Assembly: GCA_005406025.1 (NCBI GenBank)
Contig: BGZK01000078.1
Coordinates: forward strand, 744,001-808,000
Direction: 5' to 3'
DNA length: 64,000 bases
From: Eumeta japonica
Taxonomy: Eukaryota; Arthropoda; Insecta; Lepidoptera; Psychidae
Shown here: in pieces, positions 23,545 through 34,085 of the stretch
Position numbering within the stretch: the stretch's first letter is position 1
Layout of the letters: each line of letters starts with the position of its first letter
Notes under the pieces: generated by a model
Told to the model about the DNA's origin: nothing
Databases searched by the model: none
What the model saw: only the letters and a program-made list of their open reading frames with translations
Program-made: the position numbers and the translations under genes

Positions 23545-24480
23545 CCTTCACTCGCGTGAACGTAAAATGAATTTTTTACTTATGCCGATTGGTGATAAGT
23601 AACAATAATTTTTAAAGATGGTCAGGTTGATATCGGTCCTGGATTAGGATCAAGAGCGTGACATAACGTGACGTTACATAAAAAAAATTGTGACAGTACG
23701 TAAGAGCATACTCTTACGTTTTACATATTTCTGTCTGATAATTTCATTGCAATCGAATTGATGGGAAGATCCGAAATTAAAATCGAAAATGAGATTACAA
23801 TCAGAAACGAGAGTGGCACGTAAATCGAGATCACGGTTGAGAGCGTAACGGGTCAATGCAAAAGATAAAGAAAAATTAAGCGTGTGGCACTCGGGGACTG
23901 CCGCGCTAAAGCTATTGCATAGCATTTTTTCTCAACTTATGCAATTATGACTATTTATTTATGCAGTATTATTTTTCTTTGATATTAATTCAAATTTTTG
24001 ATCACTTTCTTCATTAATAAATGCACTTTGTTTATATATATTTAAAACACTTTGTACACAAATTTTACGCATATTCACCAGCAACTGTTATTCACTGTTG
24101 TACATAGGTACACCTATGTACACATATATACCTACATATATACCACGGGCACGTATACGGTGAGTGTGACATTATAAAGATATGGTAGATACCTATACAC
24201 CTATATACTTTCTCACAAACAGCTGCTTACGTATTTGTCCGATTTCGGAGCAACTCATCGCGATCCGTGCGAGCTTCGTATATACAGTCGTACCATATAC
24301 ATACACGTTAAGCGAACGCTCGGCCGAGCTACATGGTAGGCGGAGTGGGGGGTGTTAGGTTTTATTTTCGTTACGGAATTTCTTGGTTCGGTCACCGCGC
24401 TCAAAGCCCGCGATAAAAGCTATGCAATAGCTTAAAAAGCTACGCCGGTGGAGTAACAGGCGAAAGCTCGTAAGTTTCAT
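23545..24480 (+). repeat. Dispersed repeat family 2, copy d, interrupted
   Basis: The 5' portion (about 23545-23905) carries a weak version of the purine-rich sub-repeats (GATCCGAAATTAAAATCG, AATCAGAAACGAGAGTGG). The 3' terminus (GCTACGCCGGTGGAGTAACA, then GGCGAAAGCTCG) appears only at 24439-24475. The intervening part is a separate insert (see 23909-24433). Alignment to the other copies is loose. Confidence 0.5.
23909..24433. mobile_element. Insert with 15-bp inverted ends
   Basis: AAGCTATTGCATAGC at 23909-23923 is reverse-complementary to 24419-24433, and each is followed inward by a T-rich run. The roughly 525-bp body has no coding frame. It is more GC-rich at 24230-24420 (GAGCAACTCATCGCGATCCG, GCGAACGCTCGGCCGAGC). 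Its position inside repeat copy d suggests a later insertion of a non-autonomous element. No clear target duplication was seen, so class is unassigned. Confidence 0.5.
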
Positions 24481-24960
24481 TCATTAGCACTTTTATTGTT
24501 TTGAAAATATCTAATAAGCCTATTGGATATGCTGAATATATAGATGTACAGAACATACAGCTAGTGTAAATAATATATTATCTTTTGCCCGGCTCCGCCC
24601 AAATAGATATAAAATAATGATTTTTTTTTATAAAATTTGCATAAAACCAGTCAATCCTCTGTCAGTGTCTGTGTCCCAAAAAAGTAACTATGTCAAAGTT
24701 CAAGTCAATCGGACCTATAGTTTCGGAGATCTCATGATGAGCCAGTCAGTCAGTAAATGGTTATTTGCTTATATATGTATATAAGTTGATTTGTGTATGT
24801 ATACCCCTATGGACCTTAAAAGGCTGGACTGGTTTTAAAAAAATTTAGAAAATATTTTGATTAATCCAGCGGATGATCCTTTAAAATTTGATAGTGATTG
24901 GATCAACACATTTTTACTGTTTTTTTTTTATTTTATTTAGTCTTCTTGACGGATAAACGA
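24481..24960. other. Likely dispersed-repeat fragment, non-coding
   Basis: The text GTCAAAGTTCAAGTCAATCG, then GACCTATAGTTTCGGAGAT and GAGCCAGTCAGTCAGT (about 24693-24755) has the look of 3' tails of lepidopteran repeats that I recall. There is no coding sequence and no second copy in the window. Confidence 0.4.
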
Positions 24961-25320
24961 ACATAGGGGAGCTACAAGAATATTGGTGGTCAACGCTCTC
25001 CGCGGACAGTCCTGTTTCGGCAGCAGTCACCAGTGCGTTGCCGACCTCTTAGGTAGGAATAAGATATTTTACGGAGGAATGAATGGTTTGATAGAGAAGG
25101 GGGGGATTAATGAAGAGGGCGGGGTGCTGGTGGAAGGAAGTTGTCAGGTGATGGAAGCCGAGGAGTGAACCATCGTAACTTTCATTCACAGTAGAAAAGG
25201 AATAACGGAATCTGTTACTTCATTCTTGTATTCTATGAGTGTGGTATTGCACCGGTGGATCCGCGCCATTTACGAGCTGCAGCAAAGTTGACCATAGCAT
25301 GGCTGTATAACAGTGAATGA
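24961..25320 (+). repeat. Dispersed repeat family 1, copy c
   Basis: It keeps CACCAGTGCGTTGCCGACCT, GGAATAAGATATTTTACGG, a long purine-rich run, then TCTATGAGTGTGGTATTGCA and CCGGTGGATCCGCGCCATTT. It extends further 3' than copy b, down to AGCATGGCTGTATAACAG. The 61-residue frame 24983-25168 lies within the repeat. Confidence 0.72.
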
Positions 25321-28300
25321 CAATTTTGTGTCATATTTGACGTAATAATAATACATTTCCTTTTAGGGATAGCGAGACACTGCACCTATAGATATCTACT
25401 AATACTTCGTTACATGACCACTTTCATCCATCCACCAGAAGTCCTACGGCTATACATAATTACAGCTACTCGTGCGAAGACTGGGAGGGTCGATGTAATG
25501 TTATGAAAAGCAAATTTTCATAACATTCGGTATTTGCATAATAATAACAATAAATTTAAGAACATGACAAAAGCATTCAGGCTAAGCTCATTAGCGTTGT
25601 ATTCGACGAGGCTGTCATCAAATGCACTCGCTTCGAAGGCGGGGCGTCGCGCTGGGCGCAATATCGACTCGAAAAAGGTTCAAGTATAACGACATTTTTA
25701 TATAACACTACGATGTACAGCAAAGCGAAGGCGAAACTTTTGTACGCTTAATAACTCCAGAGGCTTTATAAGACAATCAAACAGCATGACCTGATTTAAA
25801 AAATTCTGTTTTCACTCTTATACACGAATTTTAAACATTCTTAACGTCAATAATTTTATAACATTAAACGTAACTGTTTCTGGGTACGAACGCAGCTGCG
25901 ACAAATAACAAAAAAAAATATTAAACCAAGACGACCTGATCACATTTATTTACGTCATTTAACAAAAAAACAATATGATGTGCTCTGTTCTAGATATTTA
26001 GTACGTGAAATGCGGTTCTTTTGTTTGATGACGGCCTTTTGAGTGATTAGTCCTCAGTTGCGCATGGGCGTGATGCATTTCATACGCGTTTCACATGCTT
26101 CTGTCCTCGCTTAATGAAATAAGAGCCGGAAAACACGTAGCCTCTAGTTTACAAATCTACATCTATCTAAGGCTCTAGTTTGTTTACAAGTTTAAATCCT
26201 CTAAAAATGGTCTATTCTAGTAGCTAGAATAATGGTATGCTGCTTTAATAATGTCATGCGCTCACCGTCATCTTTATTAATTTGTCTTAGTTAAATCAAA
26301 CTATATCCTAGTGTGCTGGCCTCATTACCATCAATATGCGATAGTTGACGTAAATAATTACAAAATTATTCTTAAGAGTGGATTATTGTTCACATTGGAC
26401 ACTTCCACGTGGCTTATTGCAGTGGCAGCTCTTACCAAAACCTAATGACTATAGCACCAAATAATTAAACTGCAAAAAAACTTTTAAAAGATTTCATCTC
26501 ATCGTCCTCAGCTTTGTAATTGTTTTTTATATAAATATTTACAATGAAATTATACGAAGTTTCTTTATGAATCCATAAAATGTATAAGCCTGTGAATATT
26601 GTGAAATCTACGCGACTGACGCCGTATGTTATTTATATGGTTATTCATTATTCGTTTTATTCCCTTATGTTTATATCGTTTATATATTTATTTGTCCCCC
26701 TTCAAGTTACGACATTCAAAATTTATTATTGTTATATTTATTGAATACTATCGTCTCATTTAATGACCTATCTGAGGAAATATTAAAATCGATTTTTTTT
26801 CAAATTTTGGGAACTTTGGATGCTACTGTAACTTTATGGTGCATTAGCTCATCTGTATACTTGATTATAATCGATAGTATAACTTAAAAGTCCATACCGA
26901 AGTACACATTCGTTATATTTTAATTTTATAGGATTTAATCTGTCCAAAAATGTTTCTTTGTGTCATATTTGAGGTATTTTGAAACTCGGACCTGTCACGG
27001 TCGCTACAATTCTTTCAATTTTTTCTAATAACACATGACAATAATATCCGATTATAAATTAGTTCTGTCTGCATTCACAATGACTGGTTTGTCACATATT
27101 AATTGATTTATATTGAACTTATAATAATTTAGACTTTTCATTTTTATCCAATAAGTGAATAATTAGATCAAATAAGCCAATTTAGTGTGCATTATTTAAT
27201 AACTACATGAGGTGTCCGTATTTATTTAATATTCACAGTGGGATTATTTTGTTATGACGCTCGATCATACGAATAAGTTATGCGAAAACCAGAAGACCAG
27301 ATTAATTAAACTACGTGCATTCTTGTCTAATTCTAAAAAATACGTCCTGAAATTAACTTTTTATAATGGAACCATTAAATAAGTATTTCATGTAGTAAAT
27401 TAGGAAATGACTAGTTGCAAACTTATAAGTCTTTTTAAGCGATTTTGAAATAATCTTTCGTACGTTCCAAAAAACCGAAAATTAATCCGACTCCCTAACG
27501 TATAGCACCTTGTGTAATAACATTGTTTCATCAAACAGTACCTACCTCCTACGCATCTTAGCGAAGTGTCGAAATAACAGAGTATTTATATAGGCCCTTA
27601 TAATAAATATTCACAGTCCACAGGCAATGTATTTCGACCGAAATAGAGAGCATACATCGAGGGCGTCTAACGGCGCCGCTCGTTACGTATTATACGTAAT
27701 TAATTTTTTAGCGTAGTATTTATTCTGTTTGGGATGAATGTATTTGGAATCTTTATTGGCGTTACGATTTTGTTTGTATTTATTATTTTGATTATATGTC
27801 CTGCCCATTCCGGCAACTCGTTGAAGTTGTTCTATATATGTTTCATTGACATAAATAATATTGACTTTTGTAAAATTAAAATACGAACGGCCTTCAAATA
27901 CGTATTTAAATAATTAGTTGTTTTAGAGTCGGTTCTAGCTGAAGATAAGTCAGGGTCAGTTGTAATAATAAGAAGATATCGTTTTGATGCAATTCTTTAT
28001 ATTCCTTATTCGTGTTTACGAAGACTAGATTTTCTTTTGTCTCACTTTAGCTGAAGCCGATTCCAAAAGCAATCAATTTTTCAGATAGGTTTTTAAAAGC
28101 AGTTTTTATTTTATTTTTATACGGTATATCTCTTCTATTTACCCAGTAATTATAACTTTATGTTTGATATAGCTACTTTGCGTGTGAAGTAATAAGCTAT
28201 GAATAACATCTTTGTTTTTGTACGAATCAAGTAGAAAAGGATTGCAGATCCAGAATTTATTGTCCACTCGTAATTCATATACGTCTTTATATTCTAAGTT

Positions 28301-28594
28301 GGAGTGCAATACCTAATTATTCTTGTATAAACTGTATAAATTATTCTTGTTCTTTAAAATAAAAAAAAATCTAAAATTTTTAGAACACATTTGCATTAAC
28401 TCGCATATTAATTCATTCATCCTGTTTTTACTGTTATCCCTAAAAGTGCTGACGTCTTTCTGCTTACATTGTCACGTTAAAATTACAAAAATTAAAATAT
28501 GTTGGTAGATTGAAAAGTAATGTCAATTATGCGTAGTATACTAGGTTTTACTACTTGTCATTAAAGAGTAGCTTATGCCCACAAATTACAGTAT
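25321..28594. other. Long AT-rich non-coding stretch
   Basis: No gene. It contains one hairpin (25497-25527), less AT-rich pockets at 25610-25680, 26030-26160 and 27600-27710 (GAGGGCGTCTAACGGCGCC), and nothing I can assign. Confidence 0.5.
25497..25527. repeat. Perfect short hairpin, 13-bp arms
   Basis: AATGTTATGAAAA (25497-25509) is reverse-complementary to 25515-25527, with a loop of 5 bases. Confidence 0.93.
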
Positions 28595-28871
28595 TATCCC
28601 CTAACTCTTAACCGTCATGGAGTGCTGTGGCCTTCATAATCAGCTCAGCAGAATGAGATGATGACCCCAAATCGCAAATCATGAATAACAAGAGAATATT
28701 AGCCTAATATTTGAGGGTATCCTTCAATTTCCCTAGGATTCCATCATCAGATCCTTACTTAGGACTTTGGGACTACCTTGAGACTATTCCAAATCAGACC
28801 ACAATTGACGAAGCTTTTTCGTGCGTGCAACCGATGTTCATCGATTTTTAAGACGTTACCACGTCAATAAC
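28595..28871 (-). repeat. Dispersed repeat sharing an end with the 473-bp element
   Basis: Read on the minus strand it starts TTATTGACGTGGTAACGTCT, against TTATTGACGTGACAACGTCT at 50455-50474; the two bodies then diverge completely. The body has phrases such as GGAATAGTCTCAAGGTAG and GGATCTGATGATGGAATCC that I recall from repeated lepidopteran sequence. No coding frame was seen. Confidence 0.45.
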
Positions 28872-29380
28872 ATCCACTTTAATTCTGTTCAGAATTGTAG
28901 ATGGTTCTAATATTATGGGTTAAATTAATATTTAAATGGGACTAAAATAATGTTTAAAACAATGTGACTTTTAAAGCTTAAAATTTATGGTGCACCGTTC
29001 CGTACATAAGAACTCTTTATATACGCGTTAGATATATTAAATTAACAATGAATGTCTCTCAAAAGTATAAGTGTAATTTTGGAAGTCTTAGCACACTAGT
29101 TATTTATATTTTTAGACTTTCTAAGTACTTAGCCAATAGTGTAGATTTATATGTCTGTGCGTGCGCACGTGTGTATGGAATGTAGTGAGTGTATCATTTT
29201 GTTGTTTATTATCATCACCGATTATTTATTACTCTCTATAGAGCAATATATAAACTGAAAATAAAAACTTCGTTGAGAGTGTTACAATGTCGATTAAACA
29301 ATTATGTGTACTACAAATTGTGATATTGGTTTATGAATATCTATGTTATGTATATTCTTTAGTAGTAAAACTGGCGCGGG
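28872..29380. other. AT-rich non-coding stretch
   Basis: Nothing recognised. A GTGCGTGCGCACGTGTG alternating tract lies at about 29158-29174. Confidence 0.5.
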
Positions 29381-29720
29381 CATACCACGGCAATGAAACG
29401 AGCTCATCGACGCTAATGCGGTTGGGAAAGGCGGTTAGTTTCCTCCAACTCCTCACACCACTAACCAAAATATCGTATCCATCAACCGACTGCCGTAACT
29501 TAACGAAGATATACGCAAGTCACGAAACGACTCGTAAAGAATAATTATGTACAATAGATTACGTAAAGTTTGCCGAGGGCCCACAAAAGCTGGGAGAAAT
29601 ACGTAGGGCGTATTATCAAAGTTTTATTTGAGTAATTAGTTTTAGTGTCGAGACGTGCTCATCCCCCGGCGAAGGAGTCGTCGCGGCTTTCGTTGATCAG
29701 AGTATTATATTACAAGATGG
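29381..29720. other. GC-balanced non-coding block
   Basis: The block is clearly less AT-rich than its surroundings, with ACGCTAATGCGGTTGGGAAA, GCCGAGGGCCCACAAAAGC and TCCCCCGGCGAAGGAGTCG. The frame 29287-29544 overlaps it but resembles nothing I know. It is single-copy in this window. Candidate conserved non-coding element. Confidence 0.35.
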
Positions 29721-32000
29721 AATTAACTTTATGAAAACGATTCTTTGCCACTGTATTAAAAAAAATATAATATTTTTTTTGTGAATATCAATAAAAATGA
29801 CCATATTGAGTTTTGTGTTACTAAATGTCAGTAACAAAACTACATTTTTTTCTAAATTGAGTTTAAGTATCCCTTAAATAAGGCACAATTTTGTAAATTT
29901 TAAATCGTACAATTCAAGGCTGTATTCAAACTATTGTTATATTTCCACGTATAAACCATCGGTCTTTCGATTCCTTTCGAGAAAACTAAAAAAAAAGTGA
30001 ATCGTTTACAGTTGTACTTCGGCCGCCGCTTGTTTAGCTCGTGCAATAAACAAGTCTGAACAATGAAACGCTTTCCATAATTTTGCCCATTCACCGCAAG
30101 AATCCGTACCGGGCGACTGTGAAGGATATCTTAAGTGCGGGCTTACGCGGTGATGCTGAAATCACTGTTACACGTACAACGCTGATTTTTCTTGCTTGTG
30201 ACCACCACTTGCACGCCCGATCGCACAATTACTATCTGCTATATTCACATTAATCTATAACTACTGTGGTCACCTAACGGTAGACCTATGCACAGATATA
30301 ACCATTCTGTGTCCACTTGTTAGAGAATGCAGTGCTCCAAGCAATATTATTGATTTAATATTGCACATTGGCCCGTTTGTCCTTGATTGAAACAAGTTTA
30401 TACTATTAGATTTTTCGATTTTAATAATATTCTATAGCATAGATTAGGGTATCCATTGTACAAGGAGACATTTGACGTCTAACGCGCCGTGCAAAAGCAA
30501 TTTACTCGAACATAACTTTGGTTAGCTTGGCAACGTTACGGCGTACATTGCATTTGATATTAAATTAATTTAATATGCTAAATATGATACATAATCTTTA
30601 TATATCATAAAAATATGTTTGTAGGGTTTTTCGTTTATTAGTCGAGATAAATAAAAAAGATTGCAATGAATAGAGTTAATTGACAACAATAAAAGCATTT
30701 TTATTTTCGATTTTTAGTCCCTTATTCTCTTCATAGTCCTTGTAGAACCACTTTTAGAGATAATGTCCGTATAAACTTCTCAAAGTAGATACTAAATTTG
30801 TTTGAGATATACATATTTTAATTTGTTGAAGAAGGAAACTCTTATTAATTGAGTTTTTCTTATCGATGATGCCTAAACTACATCTTTGATATCCGAGTAT
30901 AGTATAAGAGGGTATCCGATTCTTGTTAAGTTATTTAACAAAGTTTTGATAGCATCTTTCTATATCTTTTGAAAGATCTTAAAAGATAGATACTTTTATA
31001 TTGGCTGAATTTAGCTAAAGTCCGACATTTCTTGCATAAAATATATAGATTTCACTGCTTTTATAAAATACAAAATTAAGAGGAAGTAACGTAGATGGAT
31101 AATATGGCTTTACATTAGTCTTAAATTCTTTAATATCCATTAATTAATAAAAGTTAATACAATTGGAAATTTCGTTAGATGTCAAATTAAACGTTTGGCA
31201 AAATTATGACACAAAATAAAATTAAAAACATATGATGTACGTAATATAATATAAAATAGATTCACGATATTTTAAAATTTTTGAAATGTTATCAAATACA
31301 TAATGTTTATAGGCTATAGGATCCAATAATATTTTAAAACGTCAACTAGGAATAAAGTTTAGGAAAGTAATAAATAACTAGTTCTAAAAAGTAAATTATA
31401 TTCTAACTTAATATTAATATCACTATTGCAGTAAAATCGTTAGAATATACACCTATTTATTCAGTCGATAAAATAGAATTCTTTTATTATTAAAATCACC
31501 ACCGCCCGTCTGCATTTAACAGTAATCACGCTATTATACATATTTAAAAGTTTTAACAAACAGTATAAGTAATAACAAAGAAATAGAATAAGAATCTGTC
31601 GTTAAACTGTGTTTTACATACATTAACTAAATATAAATCAATGGAACAATAGTCGTGTGAGACTTTCAACAACTAGTGAGGTTACTTAAGCATATTTTAT
31701 AATACTATTGTGTGTACTGTATGATATTAGTCGATGTTTCTAATTTACTATTAGGAAATAAAGACATGCTCTTACTCCATTTAAAATTCGGGATTCACGA
31801 ATTCAACGTAATCGGATATTCATATAACTTATTATTAAGTTGACTGCTATAAAAATTTGGTATTTTTCGATGAAGCAACTAAGCTGATTTTTTATGAAAA
31901 AGCAATATTGCAATCAACATTATAATTAATAAAAAACCACCATCAAAACCTCTGCCACCTCTTCCCTAATAAAAACATAGCATATACTATCATGAACCAT
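29721..32000. other. AT-rich non-coding stretch
   Basis: A less AT-rich pocket occurs at 30095-30270 (GCGGGCTTACGCGGTGATGC) with no coding signature. The rest is strongly AT-rich, with no gene, repeat or RNA that I can support. Confidence 0.5.
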
Positions 32001-32020
32001 AAACCATGACGTCATGGTTT
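32001..32020. repeat. Perfect 20-bp palindrome with a CRE-like core
   Basis: AAACCATGACGTCATGGTTT is its own reverse complement. The centre TGACGTCA equals the consensus for CREB/ATF-type bZIP dimers. Whether it is a binding site or just a loop-less foldback is not decided by sequence alone. Confidence 0.9.
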
Positions 32021-32132
32021 TGTAGTAGTTTTTGTCTTTCTGATAACTTACAACACTCATGTTTTGATTGCTTTTGTTATTATTTTAAAAAAAATATCAC
32101 TAAACCTGTTTTTAAATGTAAAGAAATACAAT

Positions 32133-32184
32133 ATGTGCACTTATTCTTTCTTTTTTCATTTAAAAAGAAAGAGTAAGTGCACAT
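32133..32184. repeat. Near-perfect hairpin, 23-bp arms
   Basis: The arm 32133-32155 (ATGTGCACTTATTCTTTC...) pairs with 32162-32184 with one mismatch and a 6-base loop. The sequence just 3' (ATTCACCCAGCCGTTTGGGA) is the kind of text I recall from lepidopteran dispersed repeats, so the hairpin may mark a repeat boundary. Confidence 0.92.
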
Positions 32185-32697
32185 TTTTGACGAAATTCAC
32201 CCAGCCGTTTGGGAGGTACGTGGCAATAAAGAAATTTACAGACAAACATACAAGATACGCGCGAAAAACAATACCCTTCCTTAGTAGACGGATAAATATT
32301 GGTCATGTACATAAAATTTGGGAATATGTGATGTATATTTATTTTATCACTACTCGATCACTGTCTCGAAATCGAAACTAACTAAAATACATTGAAAAAA
32401 AGGGATTATATACAACCTTTGAAGTATACATATATTATCAAAAGATGTAATAATGTATGTATGTAATTAATACAGTTTAGTGAGTTACGGAAATTATCCG
32501 TGCCGATTTAAGATACCTGAACATGTCGCAAAAGGAATTCGAACTCGTGTTCCTTCGTCGCAGTGCCGGCCGCACGCGTCGGCTTCCTTTGGAAGTTTCG
32601 TAATGAACACGTGATCATTCCACCTTCGCCATCTAGTGGCGCAGGGTGAAAACACATTGTACTTTGATATATAACATTTTTTGTTTTATCATTTCGC

Positions 32698-32742
<45 letters not shown>

Positions 32743-32819
32743 AAGACTAAAAGTTTTAGTCTGCATTGAAAGAGATACAATTTTCAATATCACGTGCCCT
32801 TTAATGTCCTCGACGTGAC
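32185..32819. other. Non-coding stretch with repeat fragment and microsatellite
   Basis: A probable dispersed-repeat fragment occupies about 32185-32300. The part 32530-32660 is GC-richer (GCAGTGCCGGCCGCACGCG). A (TA)n tract occupies about 32701-32738. There is no gene. Confidence 0.5.
32701..32738. repeat. (TA)n microsatellite
   Basis: About 19 uninterrupted TA units. This is what produces the tyrosine/isoleucine run in the minus-strand frame 32508-32780, so that frame is not a gene. Confidence 0.98.
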
Positions 32820-33045
32820 GACTTATAAAACAGTCATTTCTGTACAGTTTTCACAGCCCACAGTTTCAAGCGTAGGAACCATGAAGCTCTCTTCTATGGC
32901 CCGTCCGGCAGCGGAACCGTCTGGCCATCACAGGCGATGCCCCGACAAGAGTCAACGCACACGCCGCGGCCGCACGCCACGCCGGCCGGCACGTCCGACC
33001 CGGATGCGTAATCCAATTTGAGCCCAAGGCGGTCCCGACATCCCA
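32820..33045 (+). promoter_or_regulatory. GC-rich block with TATA-like motif and Kozak-like ATG
   Basis: TATAAAA lies at 32824-32830. About 30 bases on there are CACAG steps that could serve as an initiator. ACC-ATG (32881) then opens a 46-codon arginine/proline-rich frame ending at 33021 in very GC-rich sequence (CACGCCGCGGCCGCACGCC). The peptide resembles no known family and no splice donor is obvious. It is either a small unrecognised first exon or a GC-rich non-coding block that happens to contain these motifs; the second is more likely. Confidence 0.2.
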
Positions 33046-33389
33046 TTAAGTCGCAATATACCTACACCGATTTAAACCAATTCATGCATCGCATAAACGG
33101 GAATTCTTCACCTTATTAAATTAGTAACCGGCTGATTCGGATTTGTCCGTGATACTATTATTATAGATGTTACGCCTGTTTCCTACGAGTATAAGGGCAG
33201 GCAGAGGCTATAGATTTCCACACGAAACGATTTTTGCGCTCTTGATCCATTGACATTCAAAAATATTTTTATGCAAGCTTGTCGCTTTCGGATGCTTAAA
33301 ATTAGACCCTTTTTTTATGACAACACCAATTTAATTTGACTAAGATATTCTAGAGCGACCTTACTTTTCCATCATGCACATCCGCTTTA
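33046..33389. other. Non-coding stretch, nothing recognised
   Basis: No gene, repeat copy or hairpin that I can support. Confidence 0.5.
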
Positions 33390-33830
33390 TCGATTTAATG
33401 AACTTTTATTCATCCTTTCCAGATTGTGAAACCATTGAAAATTTCTCTTTTCTACTCTAATATTACATATTATTTTTAATACACTCCACACTACACTGAG
33501 ATCGCATCTCCATTGCATCAATTCTACATTCATTTTTTTTCTGCAGTATCCAACTTTCACTACCGCACATAAGAGTAGGGATCAGGACTCTATGATGCAT
33601 ACCCAAACGCGCTTATCGTAAAGCACTTTTACTAATCATAATAACGAACAAGATCCTATTAACATTATCAACCGCATTCACTCTCCTTTCAATATGTGCA
33701 TCTTGTTTACCGTTATTTATAAACCCAAGTATACAAACACTTTTACTTGTTCAACTCACACTATAGTCAGTTATGCTGTCGCTTCTTTCAAACTTTGTGA
33801 CCTAATTTCTTGCCTACATTATGTAAATGT
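33390..33830 (-). pseudogene. RTE-like LINE ORF2 C-terminal relic
   Basis: On the minus strand from about 33760 downwards it reads VEQVKVFVYLGFINNGKQDA, HIERRVNAVDNVNRILFVI, MISKSALR, a stop, then ARLGMHHRVLIPTLMCGSES, WILQKKNECRIDAMEMRS. The YLG block and the ERRVNA...VLIPTL..GSE-W pattern belong to the region after the RT catalytic motif in RTE-like elements. Beyond about 33480 the frame decays. Only the C-terminal part survives; no RT core or endonuclease is present nearby. Confidence 0.85.
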
Positions 33831-33989
33831 AGTATAATGGTACATAAATAAGTATTTTAATTCTTATATATAATGATCCCCTACCAATAACTCTGTCATC
33901 AGATTATATTCTACCTCTTTATCTAAAATGTTGTAGTGTACGAAAACTACAAATTAGGATTTTATTTTATAGAACTTTTTCGGGGCAAA

Positions 33990-34085
33990 CTATATACAAG
34001 CCACCACAGAGTAGTTAGTAGTCGTTATTTAGAGACACCTGCAACAAAAGGGGAGTTACTAGTGCATTGCCGAAATTTGATTGTT
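33990..34085 (+). repeat. Dispersed repeat family 1, copy d (short, decayed)
   Basis: Matches are loose but in order: AGAGTAGTTAGTAGTCG, GACACCTGCAACA, then GGGGAGTTACTAGTGCATTG and CCG. It is shorter and more diverged than copies b and c. Confidence 0.45.

Noticed and set aside
29287..29544. 85-residue frame starting near a hydrophobic stretch resembling a signal peptide
   Set aside because: The hydrophobic start comes from AT-rich sequence and the frame then enters an unrelated GC-balanced block. No family resemblance and no cysteine pattern.
32508..32780. Frame with a long YIYIYI run
   Set aside because: Produced by the (TA)n microsatellite.
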